Assembly: GCF_009651005.1 (NCBI RefSeq)
Contig: NZ_WHVW01000003.1
Coordinates: 124,001 to 188,000, forward strand
Source: Sporosarcina obsidiansis
Lineage (GTDB): Bacteria > Bacillota > Bacilli > Bacillales_A > Planococcaceae
DNA: 64,000 bases
Direction of reading: 5' to 3'
Below the pieces are notes generated by a model. The model saw only the letters and a list, made by a program, of their open reading frames with translations, had not been told where the DNA came from and ran no database searches. Position numbers and translations under genes: made by a program. This document shows, one piece after another, positions 43,635 to 53,116 of the stretch. Within the stretch, counting starts at the first letter, position 1. Each line of letters begins with the position of its first letter.

Positions 43635-44906
43635 ATGGACTCCAACACACTTGAGTACGCAAAAATACTAGATCAGCAGGATCAATTGGCTTCATACCGA
43701 AAAGAATTTTATTTACCAGAGCAAAAAATTTATATGGATGGAAACTCATTAGGCTTATTGTCCAGACGCGCAGAAAGTACATTGCTAGCGTTAGTAGATT
43801 CATGGAAAACGCTTGGAATTGACGGTTGGACAGAAGGGCAGTATCCGTGGTTTTATTTGGCGGAACAATTGGGAGAAAGGATGGCGCCGTTAGTTGGTGG
43901 AAAGGAGTCGGAAGTGGTGGCCACTGGATCGACGACAACGAATTTACATCAGCTCGTATCGACATTTTATCGGCCATCTGGTAAGCGGACGAAAATATTA
44001 GCAGATGAATTGAACTTCCCGTCCGATATTTACGCGCTGCAAAGTCAAATCAGGCTGCAAGGACTGAATCCTGATGAGCAATTAATACGAGTGAAGAGTG
44101 ATGATGGACTGACGTTGAATGAAGATCGCATTATTGAGGCGATGACGGAAGAAGTGGCGTTGATTGTGCTGCCTGCTGTGCTTTATCGAAGTGGACAAGT
44201 GTTAAATATGAAGGCGCTTACAAATGCTGCGAATGAAAGAGGTATCACAATCGGTTTTGATTTATGCCATTCGATCGGCTCTGTTTCTCATGAGTTGCAC
44301 GAATGGGGCGTGGATTTTGCGTTTTGGTGCACGTACAAACATTTGAATGGCGGACCAGGTTCTGTCGGAGGCTTATTCATCCATGAAAAGCATTTTGGAA
44401 AAGAGGCGGGACTAGCAGGATGGTTCGGTTCCGATAAAACGAAACAATTCGATATGAATCATACGATGACCGCAGCGGGCGATGCGGGAGCATACCAAAT
44501 CGGCACACCACATATATTGAGCGTGGCACCGCTACTCGGATCGTTGGAAATGTTTGAAGAACTGGGAATGGAACGTATTCGGGATAAGTCTCTGGCGTTG
44601 ACTGCTTATATGATGGAATGCATTCAAGCAGAATTAGAGGAGTATTCATTTGATATCGGAAACCCGACGGATTCTACACGTGGCGGACATATTTTATTAC
44701 TGCATAAAGAAGCGGCGAGAATTTGTCAGGCACTGAAAGCAGAGGGAGTGATTCCTGACTTCCGCGCACCCGACGGTATTCGATTGGCTCCTGTCGCGTT
44801 ATATAATTCATTTGAAGATGTGTGGCAGACGGTGAAGATTTTGAAGAAAATCATAAAAGAGGAAACATACAAACAATTTCCAAATGAACGAGGTGTGGTA
44901 GCATGA
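43635..44906 (+). CDS. kynU: Kynureninase
   Basis: 423 residues. PLP enzyme that cleaves kynurenine to anthranilate and alanine. Seen: [15 protein letters not shown] near 30, [16 protein letters not shown] near 125, [20 protein letters not shown] near 215, and [20 protein letters not shown] with the PLP lysine near 240. ATG 43635 lies seven bases after AAAGGAG; ATG 43629 is too close. First gene of kynU-kynB-kynA, coupled to kynB by a four-base overlap. In Bacillota this set feeds anthranilate or simply degrades tryptophan. Confidence 0.95.
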   Translation: MDSNTLEYAKILDQQDQLASYRKEFYLPEQKIYMDGNSLGLLSRRAESTLLALVDSWKTLGIDGWTEGQYPWFYLAEQLGERMAPLVGGKESEVVATGSTTTNLHQLVSTFYRPSGKRTKILADELNFPSDIYALQSQIRLQGLNPDEQLIRVKSDDGLTLNEDRIIEAMTEEVALIVLPAVLYRSGQVLNMKALTNAANERGITIGFDLCHSIGSVSHELHEWGVDFAFWCTYKHLNGGPGSVGGLFIHEKHFGKEAGLAGWFGSDKTKQFDMNHTMTAAGDAGAYQIGTPHILSVAPLLGSLEMFEELGMERIRDKSLALTAYMMECIQAELEEYSFDIGNPTDSTRGGHILLLHKEAARICQALKAEGVIPDFRAPDGIRLAPVALYNSFEDVWQTVKILKKIIKEETYKQFPNERGVVA

Positions 44907-45535
44907 CGAATGAATGGATAGATATTACGCAACCGTTGCAGAAAGAGATTGCAGAATGGCCTGGGGATACACCGTTTTTCTACGAGGTCGCAGTCTCCAA
45001 AGAACAGTCTGGCTCTGTCAATATCGGCAAGTTGACGATGAGCACGCATATCGGAACGCATACGGATGCCCCGTTTCATTATGATAATGAGGGACTTAGG
45101 ATTTTGGAGTTGCCTATCGACCTCTATATTGGCCGTGCGTGTGTTGTCGATGTCACAGGTGTGGATTGTGTGACAAGAGCGGATTTAGAAGAGGTTGACT
45201 TCGGGGGAGCGGAGCGGATTTTATTGAAAACGGGTAGTCATCCGACGTTCACTCGATTTCCTGAACATTTTACAGTGATTGGGGAAGATGTGGGGCCACT
45301 GCTAAAAGAGCGAGGTGTTCGTTTGATCGGAGTTGATACACCTTCTGTTGATGCGGAGAACAGTAAGGACTTGCTGGCTCACCATTCGCTTTATCGCAAT
45401 GATGTCATTATTATAGAGAATTTAGTGTTGCATTCATTGGAGCCTGGTCAGTATGAGCTCATTGCGTTGCCGCTGGCGTTAAAAGAAGCAGATGGTAGCC
45501 CGGTGCGCGCAGTTATTAGGAGGTGGGAGTCATGA
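44903..45535 (+). CDS. kynB: Kynurenine formamidase
   Basis: 210 residues. Metal-dependent hydrolase that releases formate from N-formylkynurenine. The metal motif [14 protein letters not shown] (HxGTHxDxPxH) is present near residues 48-61, and the [20 protein letters not shown] segment near 145 fits the cyclase-like family. Length is usual (about 207-210). Overlaps kynU by four bases and kynA by four, so the operon is fully coupled. Confidence 0.95.
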   Translation: MTNEWIDITQPLQKEIAEWPGDTPFFYEVAVSKEQSGSVNIGKLTMSTHIGTHTDAPFHYDNEGLRILELPIDLYIGRACVVDVTGVDCVTRADLEEVDFGGAERILLKTGSHPTFTRFPEHFTVIGEDVGPLLKERGVRLIGVDTPSVDAENSKDLLAHHSLYRNDVIIIENLVLHSLEPGQYELIALPLALKEADGSPVRAVIRRWES

Positions 45536-46350
45536 CAGAAAAAGGGATTCATACGGATTTTCGCGAGTCAATGACATACGGTGAGTATTTACATTTGGAT
45601 CAAGTACTGTCGAGTCAAAATCGATTATCTGGTCACCATGATGAAATGCTGTTTATCATTATCCATCAAGTCAACGAACTGTGGATGAAATTAATTTTGC
45701 ATGAGCTTGAAACGGCGATTCAATCCATCCAGCGAGATGAACTACCGGAAGCTTTCAAAATGCTCGCACGTGTGTCCAAAGTCCAAACACAAATCATTCA
45801 AGCATGGGATGTACTTGCCACGTTGACACCTGCCGAGTACATGGAATTTCGTGATAGCTTGGGGCGTGCGTCAGGTTTCCAATCATATCAAAATCGCCTG
45901 ATTGAATTTGCACTTGGCTATAAACAGCCGCAAATCATCCAAATTTATGAGAAAGACCCTGAGTTATCTGAAACGTTATCAAGAGCCTACCATGCACCGG
46001 GTATTTATGACGTGGCGATCCAAGCTTTGGCACGTGCAAACTTTCCAATCAACCCGGAGTTATTGCAACGAGATTACTCTATAACCTATACAGGTGATTC
46101 AAGTGTGGCGGCTGCTTGGCTTGAAGTGTATCGCGACGTGGACCGCTATTGGGATCTGTATCAACTGGCGGAGAAATTAGTGGATATTGAAGACAGCCAT
46201 CAGCAATGGAGATTTCGTCATATGAAAACAGTGGAGAGGATCATTGGCTTCAAAACAGGTACTGGTGGATCATCAGGTGTCAACTACTTGAAGTCCGTTT
46301 TAGACCATCGTTTCTTTCCAGAATTGTGGGATGTGCGCACTAAACTTTGA
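45532..46350 (+). CDS. kynA: Tryptophan 2,3-dioxygenase
   Basis: 272 residues. Heme enzyme, first step of the kynurenine route: tryptophan plus O2 gives N-formylkynurenine. Features: [40 protein letters not shown] with the distal histidine region, [15 protein letters not shown] with the substrate-binding arginine, and [20 protein letters not shown] with the proximal heme histidine, then [15 protein letters not shown] 45532 follows AGGAGGTGGGAGTC and overlaps the kynB stop. Last gene of the operon; no clear terminator before the next gene. Confidence 0.95.
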   Translation: MTEKGIHTDFRESMTYGEYLHLDQVLSSQNRLSGHHDEMLFIIIHQVNELWMKLILHELETAIQSIQRDELPEAFKMLARVSKVQTQIIQAWDVLATLTPAEYMEFRDSLGRASGFQSYQNRLIEFALGYKQPQIIQIYEKDPELSETLSRAYHAPGIYDVAIQALARANFPINPELLQRDYSITYTGDSSVAAAWLEVYRDVDRYWDLYQLAEKLVDIEDSHQQWRFRHMKTVERIIGFKTGTGGSSGVNYLKSVLDHRFFPELWDVRTKL

Positions 46351-46413
46351 CAAACTAGTAAGTTAGCATTTATCATAAAATTTAGAATACTGAAAAGAAA
46401 GGTGGAATGTATA

Positions 46414-48063
46414 TTGATAAAAAAGTCGATCGGTCATCTGTTGCTTGCATTTGTTTTATTACTGCAACTAGCTGTACTGCCTTTGCAAACTGTCGCTGCA
46501 GAACCTGAAAAGGCGCCAACTTGGATTGAATCTATCAATTATTTGGCTCTTGGAGATTCATTAGCATTTGGTATTAACTCAATGGGAGACCCAGGGAAAG
46601 GGTATGCCGACTTTTTAACAGAGAAGTTAGCAACACAACAAGTCTTACAAACGAGCAATAAAGGGTTTTCGTGGCCTGGCTATACGTCTAGTAATGTATT
46701 AAAAGATTTGCAGACAAATGTCACGAAGCCGGTACTTGGTACAGGCAGTCAAGACAAAGAAGCTACTCTTCATCAAGCTGTGAAGGAAGCGAACCTCATC
46801 ACGTTGACGGCTGGGGCGAATGATGTACTTCCTTATTTCAAATTAAACCCGGACACAGGAATGCCGGATGTGGATTTGGTGAAGATTCAAGCAGCTATGA
46901 CGCAAGTAGGCAAGAATATTCAACAGATCCTAACGGAAATCTATCAGTTGAATCCTGACGCACAAGTGTATGTGATGGGTTATTATAATCCATTCCCACA
47001 TATAGACGCGAAAATTCAGCCGCAAATTACACAGCTTGTGAAAGGGCTAAACGGTGCTATTCAAAGCGGAATGACAGGAACATCAGCGAAGTTCGTCATG
47101 ACAGATGAGTTGATTGCGAAGGATTTTGCTACATACTTGCCAAATCCACAAAACATTCATTTAAGTGAAGCGGGCTATCAAGTAGTTGCGAACGCATTCA
47201 ATGATTCGTTAGCATCCCATTATCCTTGGTTTGCAAAAGATGTTCTGACGGTAGAAGCAAAAGACCCATCAACGGTCGTACTAAATTGGAAACCAGTCCT
47301 TGATACAGGAATGATCACAACGTATCAAGTATACAATGGTGACAAGATGGTAGGAGAAGTAATGGGTCCCGTACTGACCTATGAAATTGGCAATCTTCAA
47401 GCAGATAAAGAATATCATTTTACCGTCAAAGCTGTAGATCAGAAAGGTCAAAAGAGTCTGCATGATCTTGAGACATCGTATACAATGGAAACACAACCAG
47501 TAGAGCCTTCTCCATCTCCAATGTTCACGGATATCTCGACTCACTGGGCGAAGGATGTAATTGAAATGGCGGCAATGAAAGGAATCGTTGGTGGTTATTC
47601 AGATCACACATTCCGTCCTGACAAGTCGTTGACACGTGCACAAGCTACTTCCATCATTGTGCGTGCACTTGAACTGAAGCCAAAGAGCAATAAGATGCCA
47701 TTCGATGATTTAGCCTATTATGCAGACAGCACAAAGGCGGATATTCAAGCTGCTTATGATCATGGTTTGGTTAGCGGAGTAAACGGTCATTTCATGCCGA
47801 ATGAACCGATGACTCGCGCACAATTAGCATTATTGCTTAGCCGTACGTATGAAGTGGCAAAAGGACAACCGTTCAAACCTACAGTTGTTGCGCCGTTCAA
47901 AGACATCGAGAATTTTGCGAAAGAAACGAAATTAGCGATTGCTGGCTTGTATCAATTGAATATCGCGACAGGAGATCAAGGGAAATTTATGCCGAATGCT
48001 CCTACAACGCGCGCGCATGCTGCGAAGATGATCGTTCACTCTATGGAAGCGATCGGACAATAA
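46414..48063 (+). CDS. Secreted SGNH/GDSL hydrolase with Fn3 and three SLH domains
   Basis: 549 residues. Signal peptide about 1-29 ending VAA. An SGNH esterase domain at about 35-280: block I YLALGDSLAFGINS with the catalytic serine, LTAGANDVLPYF (block III Asn) and the DxxHLSEAG-like NIHLSEAGYQ with the histidine. A fibronectin III-like domain at about 282-365. Then three S-layer homology domains (FTDISTHWAKDVIEMAAMKG; FDDLAYYADSTKADIQAAYD; FKDIENFAKETKLAIAGLYQ), which anchor to pyruvylated wall polymer. So a cell-wall-bound lipase or esterase. TTG 46414 follows AAAGGTGG by eight bases. Confidence 0.9.
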   Translation: MIKKSIGHLLLAFVLLLQLAVLPLQTVAAEPEKAPTWIESINYLALGDSLAFGINSMGDPGKGYADFLTEKLATQQVLQTSNKGFSWPGYTSSNVLKDLQTNVTKPVLGTGSQDKEATLHQAVKEANLITLTAGANDVLPYFKLNPDTGMPDVDLVKIQAAMTQVGKNIQQILTEIYQLNPDAQVYVMGYYNPFPHIDAKIQPQITQLVKGLNGAIQSGMTGTSAKFVMTDELIAKDFATYLPNPQNIHLSEAGYQVVANAFNDSLASHYPWFAKDVLTVEAKDPSTVVLNWKPVLDTGMITTYQVYNGDKMVGEVMGPVLTYEIGNLQADKEYHFTVKAVDQKGQKSLHDLETSYTMETQPVEPSPSPMFTDISTHWAKDVIEMAAMKGIVGGYSDHTFRPDKSLTRAQATSIIVRALELKPKSNKMPFDDLAYYADSTKADIQAAYDHGLVSGVNGHFMPNEPMTRAQLALLLSRTYEVAKGQPFKPTVVAPFKDIENFAKETKLAIAGLYQLNIATGDQGKFMPNAPTTRAHAAKMIVHSMEAIGQ

Positions 48064-48064
48064 G

Positions 48065-48103
48065 AAAAAGGAAGGACTCAGTGTATCCGAGTCCTTCCTT
48101 TTT
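48065..48103 (+). terminator. Terminator between the SLH hydrolase and DAACS genes
   Basis: AAAAAGGAAGGACTC (48065-48079) is the exact complement of GAGTCCTTCCTTTTT (48089-48103); works on both strands. Confidence 0.9.
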
Positions 48104-49339
48104 CTATGAGGCAAACTTCTTTTGGGGAGTTTTTCGATCGACTACAGCGGCTCCGACTATGTCACCAATGACATTTGAAGCTGTACCTCCCATGCCGATC
48201 AATGCATCCACACCTGCGATTAGCGCTACAATCTCAAGCGGAAGGCCGAACATAGTCAGCACTGCAGATAAAGTGACCAACCCAGCAGCAGGTACTCCAG
48301 CCGTTCCAATTGACAGTAAAGTACCAATTGCAATAATAACAAAAAAGTCAGCTACAGATAGGTTTAAGTTGGTAATATTGGCCGCGAAGACGATAGAAAT
48401 TCCCATCCGCAAAGCACCGCCATCAGAATTAAATACAGCTCCGAGAGGTAAAGCAAAATTCGCTGTATTTTCCGATACGCCCGCTTTTTTAGCCGATTCA
48501 ATGGCAATCGGTAACGTCGCGATACTGCTAGAAGTGAAAAAAGCAGTCGTATAAGCATCCTTTGTATTACGGAAGAAAGCGAACACTGGATTGCCGAAAA
48601 GCTTAAGAAAACCACTGTAGACGAACAACCAGAGAATCAACACGCCTAAATAAAACACACCAACGAAGGATAGCAAGCCTAAGAAGGTATCCCATCCTTG
48701 TTCACCAAAAGCAGTTGCGCTAATAGCGAAAATACCAATTGGAGCATACAGCAGTACGCCAGACAAGATTTTATAGAACATCGTATTCAAAGCGTTGAAA
48801 AAGCGATCCAGTAGGTCTCCCATTTCTACTAGCTTTGTGTCCTGAGAGAATTTCATGGAGGAAATCGCCATGCCGATGATGACAGCCACGAAAAGTATAG
48901 CCATTAGATCACCAGTCGTAAAAGCCTCAAATATATTTTTTGGCACAATTTGCAATAGAATCTCCGAAAAACTTGGTGCATGTGGAGGCTCTACTACTGC
49001 ATCCGTTGGGAGTGATAAGTGTTGTCCTGGCTTTAGCCATAAAGCCAATGATAGTCCGATCAAGACGGCCGCAGCTGTAGTGGCTGCATAATACAAAATT
49101 AATTTGCCGCCCATTTTGCCAAGCTGCACTAGATTCATTTGATTGACGGCTAGTACGACCGTCAAAAAAATGACAGGTATAGCGATCAGGCTCAACAAGT
49201 TTAATAACAATGTGCCGAACGGCTTTAGAAATCCTGTATATTCATTGAAAAAGATACCGATGAGTGTACCAGCAATAAAACCAATTGTAATCTTCACAAC
49301 AAATGGTGTGTTCTTATATTTATTCCAAATAGAATTCAC
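48104..49339 (-). CDS. Dicarboxylate/amino acid:cation symporter (DAACS)
   Basis: 411 residues. GltPh-like fold with eight helices and two hairpins. Seen: LSLIAIPVIFLTVVLAV, the HP1 serine-rich AFFTSSSIATLPIAIESAKK near 280, and NSDGGALRMGISIVFAANIT near 325 in place of the usual NMDGTA motif, which suggests a substrate other than glutamate. HP2 AGVPAAGLVTLSAVLTMFGL near 370, GGTASNVIGDIVGAAVVDR at the end. Start GTG 49339 is favoured because MNSIWNKYKNTPFVVKI matches the family N terminus; a longer frame from TTG 49381 exists. Convergent with the SLH gene. Confidence 0.87.
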   Translation of the reverse strand: MNSIWNKYKNTPFVVKITIGFIAGTLIGIFFNEYTGFLKPFGTLLLNLLSLIAIPVIFLTVVLAVNQMNLVQLGKMGGKLILYYAATTAAAVLIGLSLALWLKPGQHLSLPTDAVVEPPHAPSFSEILLQIVPKNIFEAFTTGDLMAILFVAVIIGMAISSMKFSQDTKLVEMGDLLDRFFNALNTMFYKILSGVLLYAPIGIFAISATAFGEQGWDTFLGLLSFVGVFYLGVLILWLFVYSGFLKLFGNPVFAFFRNTKDAYTTAFFTSSSIATLPIAIESAKKAGVSENTANFALPLGAVFNSDGGALRMGISIVFAANITNLNLSVADFFVIIAIGTLLSIGTAGVPAAGLVTLSAVLTMFGLPLEIVALIAGVDALIGMGGTASNVIGDIVGAAVVDRKTPQKKFAS

Positions 49340-49529
49340 GCTCCTAATGGCCTCTTTATTCTCCTTGCTGATCTCAAGCAATCGGATAAGATTGCATTAT
49401 TTTATCATATCATAGGCAGCTCAAAAAGTTGATTCATCAACTCTAAGTTGTCCTACTTTACTAGTATAAGAATATATGATTAAATTAAGTAATTAATTAA
49501 CCTAACTAATCATTTAAGGAGGTTTAAGA

Positions 49530-49949
49530 ATGAGGCATCAGCAACAGTTTTTTGCAGAGTACATTAAAATTTATCGGCCAGTACTTAATCGATTGAACAC
49601 GCTACTTTCACCGTATGGTCTATTTCATTCACAATGGGGTATTTTAAAACTACTGAAAATAGAGGGAGAGATGACTTCTGCAGAAATCGCTTTACGTCAA
49701 CAAGTAGAAAAGCCGAGTGTCACGAAAATTGTCCAGCGTTTATTGGAAATGAACTTGATCAGTGTGCGTCCGGGAATGGATCGCCGTGAAAAGTGGATTG
49801 GATTGACAGAAGCGGGACAAGACACAGTTGATCGTATTCTAAGTGAGCTACAAGAATTGTACTGTGAAATATTAGAAGGCGTAGAGCAGGAGGATATGGA
49901 AACCGCAATTCGAGTTATGGAGTTAGCCAGAAAAAATCTGAACAACTAA
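49530..49949 (+). CDS. MarR family transcriptional regulator
   Basis: 139 residues, winged-helix dimer. LFHSQWGILKLLKIEGEMTS and AEIALRQQVEKPSVTKIVQR form the recognition region; the wing carries the DRREKWIGLT motif. ATG has AAGGAGG. First of a two-gene unit with an MFS transporter 12 bases downstream, so it likely represses itself and that exporter. The AT-rich TTAATTAATTAA-like stretch at 49484-49507 before the start could be the operator. Confidence 0.92.
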   Translation: MRHQQQFFAEYIKIYRPVLNRLNTLLSPYGLFHSQWGILKLLKIEGEMTSAEIALRQQVEKPSVTKIVQRLLEMNLISVRPGMDRREKWIGLTEAGQDTVDRILSELQELYCEILEGVEQEDMETAIRVMELARKNLNN

Positions 49950-49961
49950 GAGAGTGATCAA

Positions 49962-51152
49962 ATGGACAATAAAACTATATGGTCAAAGGACTTTATTGTA
50001 ATTTCTATTATCAATTTTATTCTCATGCTAGTCATGTATTTGTTAATGGTAACCATTGCACCTTTTTCAGTAAAGGAATATGGTGTATCGACAAGTATGG
50101 CGGGACTTGTTTCGGGTATATTTATCATTGGAACACTTATTGCTCGGCTTGCAGTCGGTAGTTTGATTGAGCAGATTGGTAGTCGTAAAATTTTATTGAT
50201 CGGATTGGTAGTGACCGTTCTTGCATCTGTCTTCTATTTTGGAGCAGTCAATTTACCGTTATTGATGACGAACCGTTTTTTTCATGGAATTGGATTGGGG
50301 ATTTCCTCCACAGCGACGGGTACGATGGTGGCGCAGATGTTGCCTCCATCACGAAGAGGGGAAGGAATCGGTTATTTTAGCTTAAGCACAGTGTTGGCAA
50401 CGGCAATCGGACCTTTTTTTGGTATCTTCTTGAGCCAACATTATGAATATCAAGTGCTGTTCTTATTTTGTTTAGTGTTAAGCATATGTTGTGCCGCAAT
50501 GTTCTTTTTTGTTAAGAAGACGCCAGCAGTCATGCCGAAACAAGATTTGCAGGTAAAAGGAGAAAAAATGGGAGTACGTGATTTATTGGAAAAACGAGCG
50601 CTCCCCATTGCGTTTGTGACACTTCTAGCAGCGGTTGCATATTCAGGTGTATTATCGTTCATTTCGTTTTATGCAGAAGAAGTTCATTTGGTGAGTGCCG
50701 CGAGTTTTTTCTTTTTAGTGTATGCGATTGCCGTGCTGCTCTCTAGACCTTATTCGGGGAAGTTATTGGATGTAAAAGGAAATGGATTTGTCGTCTATCC
50801 ATCACTCATCCTGTTTGCAGGAGGACTTTTATTGTTGAGTGGAGCTCAAGCAGGCTGGATGCTACTTCTAGCAGGGGGTATTCTAGGTCTTGGTTTCGGT
50901 AACCTTCAATCGTGTGCACAAGCTATTGCATTGCAAGGAGTGCGCCCTGAACGTCTTGGTGTCGCCACTTCTACATTTTTCATCTTTTTAGACTTTGGCT
51001 TTGGTTTTGGTCCTTACGTGCTCGGGTTACTCGTGCCAATCATTGGTTACCGGGAGTTATATGTAGTGCTGACGGTTGTTGTAATGATAGCACTTGGCTT
51101 ATTCATGCTGTTTAGCAAAATGCAGCACTCTGCATCTGTATATGCAGAATAA
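49962..51152 (+). CDS. MFS transporter
   Basis: 396 residues, twelve membrane helices. Family features: GLVSGIFIIGTLIARLAVGS with the loop 2-3 motif (IGSRKILLIG), FHGIGLGISSTATGTMVAQM, and the second-half GFGNLQSCAQAIALQGVRPE. Most likely a drug or metabolite exporter of the YfkF/YwoG-like group. Start ATG after GAGAGTGATC. Controlled by the MarR protein upstream. A bidirectional terminator follows at 51188-51223. Confidence 0.92.
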   Translation: MDNKTIWSKDFIVISIINFILMLVMYLLMVTIAPFSVKEYGVSTSMAGLVSGIFIIGTLIARLAVGSLIEQIGSRKILLIGLVVTVLASVFYFGAVNLPLLMTNRFFHGIGLGISSTATGTMVAQMLPPSRRGEGIGYFSLSTVLATAIGPFFGIFLSQHYEYQVLFLFCLVLSICCAAMFFFVKKTPAVMPKQDLQVKGEKMGVRDLLEKRALPIAFVTLLAAVAYSGVLSFISFYAEEVHLVSAASFFFLVYAIAVLLSRPYSGKLLDVKGNGFVVYPSLILFAGGLLLLSGAQAGWMLLLAGGILGLGFGNLQSCAQAIALQGVRPERLGVATSTFFIFLDFGFGFGPYVLGLLVPIIGYRELYVVLTVVVMIALGLFMLFSKMQHSASVYAE

Positions 51153-51187
51153 ATAAACGCACCAACCAACATAATGATAAAGCCACA

Positions 51188-51223
51188 AATAAGACACTGT
51201 GCAAAACTGCACAGTGTCTTATT
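51188..51223 (+). terminator. Bidirectional terminator between MFS and PAS-GGDEF genes
   Basis: AATAAGACACTGTGCA (51188-51203) and TGCACAGTGTCTTATT (51208-51223) are perfect complements with loop AAAC. It overlaps the stop codon of the minus-strand gene. Confidence 0.88.
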
Positions 51224-52166
51224 AAATAGAGGTCAACTGATTTCTTCCATTTCGTTTAGATGTATACTGTGCATCATCCGCCCTTACATAAATATGGCTA
51301 GACGTGTCGCCGCATGTGAATGTGGTGATACCCATACTGACCGTGATGGCTATACTGGCCCATACTGATTCCTCCAGGTAGCGTCGAAGTTCTTCTGCTT
51401 TTTTTATGTTATTTTGATGATTGGGATCATCGTAAATGATGGCAAATTCTTCACCACCAATGCGAGCTATTATATCCGGTACGTCCACCATTTGTTCCAG
51501 TTTGCGGGCCAACTCTTTCAACACATCGTCCCCAACCTGATGGCCATACGTGTCATTTACTTTTTTGAAATGATCAATATCGAATAGCAACAGGGAAAAC
51601 GAATACGAATCGAAAAGCTGGGCGCGGTCGATCGCTGCATCTAAACTTTTGCGGAAGACACGCCGGTTAAAGAGCCCTGTCAATTCGTCGCGCGTTGCCA
51701 ATTCTTGTAGTTCTCCATTGAGTTCGAGCAATTGCTGCTGTTTGTTCTCGACTTCTTGTAGCAATCCGAGTAGCTTGTTGTAGGCAACATCGGTCTCTTT
51801 CTGGATCCGTTCGGCATCTTTTTTTGATTGGAGTAGCTGGTTTTCATATTCATCGCGTACTTTGATTTGTACAATGACACCTTCATATCGCCCGTTGCGT
51901 TCATTTACATTCATGAGTACGGGAACGGGACGTTTCTCTACTTTTAAATTCAAATACATCTCTCGTACTTCGCCATGTACTGAAATAGCAGGTATGAAAT
52001 ATGTCTGGAAATAAACCTTCGAAGGAACGGTCAGGATGTCATGCATATGACGTGGGATCTCTTCGATGCACAAAATATTTCTCATAGTCTGATTCATTTC
52101 AACAAATTCCCAGTCGCTCGTCAAGACGAAATATCCACAGGGTAACACGTTCAACTGCTCATCCAT
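51222..52166 (-). CDS. PAS-GGDEF diguanylate cyclase with RsbP-like sensor half
   Basis: 314 residues. PAS domain at about 1-112 (MDEQLNVLPCGYFVLTSDWE; LTVPSKVYFQTYFIPAIS; VRDEYENQLL), which closely recalls the N terminus of B. subtilis RsbP; coiled coil about 112-160; GGDEF domain about 160-314. Active-site GGEEF (ARIGGEEFAII) and FDIDHFKKVNDTYGHQVGDD are intact, so cyclic di-GMP synthesis is expected. No RxxD inhibitory site before GGEEF. It starts four bases after the rsbQ stop, so both are one operon. In RsbP the output domain is a PP2C phosphatase; here it is GGDEF. Confidence 0.93.
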   Translation of the reverse strand: MDEQLNVLPCGYFVLTSDWEFVEMNQTMRNILCIEEIPRHMHDILTVPSKVYFQTYFIPAISVHGEVREMYLNLKVEKRPVPVLMNVNERNGRYEGVIVQIKVRDEYENQLLQSKKDAERIQKETDVAYNKLLGLLQEVENKQQQLLELNGELQELATRDELTGLFNRRVFRKSLDAAIDRAQLFDSYSFSLLLFDIDHFKKVNDTYGHQVGDDVLKELARKLEQMVDVPDIIARIGGEEFAIIYDDPNHQNNIKKAEELRRYLEESVWASIAITVSMGITTFTCGDTSSHIYVRADDAQYTSKRNGRNQLTSI

Positions 52167-52169
52167 TAT

Positions 52170-52982
52170 TTATACGCTCCTATTCGCTTCGATAAAACGT
52201 GTAATCTCCTGGACAGTTTCTTCTGGATGGCTAATGTGCGGATTATGTCCTTTTGCTTTCATGATGACTAGTTCACTATTTGGTGTTTGGCGTTGAATGT
52301 ATTCTCCAACTTCTATGGGTACAATCGAATCTTCAGTTGGCTGTAAAATTAGAGTTTTTGTATATACCTGTGGCAGCTCTGCACGAATATCCGATGTAAA
52401 CGTCACTTCAGCAAATTGACGGGCAATTTGCGGATCATTCGTATAAAGCATGGACTCGAATTCCTCAGACAGATGCGGGCGATCTTCATTTTTCATGGAG
52501 ATTGGTGCCAGATACTTTGCCCATTCCTTATAATTCATTTCCATCATATCGAGCAACTCATCGATATCTTCGCGTTCAAAACCACCATAATAATCAGGTT
52601 CATTCAGATAATGAGGGGAAGGACCAATCATGATTAGTTTTTCCATCAAGTCAGGTCGTTGAATGGAAGCAAGCGCACCGATCATACTACTGACGGAGTG
52701 TCCTACATACAAAATATTTTGCAAATCTAATGCATCACAGACATCAATCACATCTTGTGCATAGCCGTGCAACGTTCCATAGCGATCCGATGAGTAGGCA
52801 AGTTTATCACTTTGGCCTGAACCTACATAATCGAACAATACGATACGGTAGTCTTGTTCAAATGCAGGAACTATGTTTTTCCATACAGTTTGGTCACAGC
52901 CAAAACCGTGGGCAAATAAAATTGTCTGCTCTCCAGAACCAGTTATAGTGATATTATTTCGCTTCAAAATATCCATAGCCAT
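52170..52982 (-). CDS. rsbQ: RsbQ-type alpha/beta hydrolase
   Basis: 270 residues. Alpha/beta hydrolase with the triad Ser in VGHSVSSMIG near 96, Asp in PTEDSIVP near 219 and His in KGHNPHISHP near 247. Similarity to B. subtilis RsbQ is high along its length (HGFGCDQTVWKNIVPAFE, FDYVGSGQSD, LIMIGPSPHYLNE, DPQIARQFAEVTF). RsbQ activates the PAS-phosphatase RsbP in energy-stress signalling of SigB; the hydrolase cavity binds a small hydrophobic compound. Here its partner gene encodes PAS-GGDEF. ATG has AAAGGAC. KatE, often SigB-dependent, lies 3 kb away. Confidence 0.9.
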   Translation of the reverse strand: MAMDILKRNNITITGSGEQTILFAHGFGCDQTVWKNIVPAFEQDYRIVLFDYVGSGQSDKLAYSSDRYGTLHGYAQDVIDVCDALDLQNILYVGHSVSSMIGALASIQRPDLMEKLIMIGPSPHYLNEPDYYGGFEREDIDELLDMMEMNYKEWAKYLAPISMKNEDRPHLSEEFESMLYTNDPQIARQFAEVTFTSDIRAELPQVYTKTLILQPTEDSIVPIEVGEYIQRQTPNSELVIMKAKGHNPHISHPEETVQEITRFIEANRSV

Positions 52983-53072
52983 AGAATCAAGTCCTTTCTA
53001 AACAACAGATGTCAAATTATTTTTATTGTAGCATATAAATAGCGCAAATTTCCAAAACGACTGAACATTTAC

Positions 53073-53106
53073 AAAAAAACGCCTGTGAGTTAGAAACTCA
53101 CAGGCG
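53073..53106 (-). terminator. Terminator of the CofE-like gene
   Basis: CGCCTGTGAGTT (53080-53091) pairs perfectly with AACTCACAGGCG (53095-53106), minus-strand T7. Confidence 0.9.
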
Positions 53107-53116
53107 ACAATCTACT

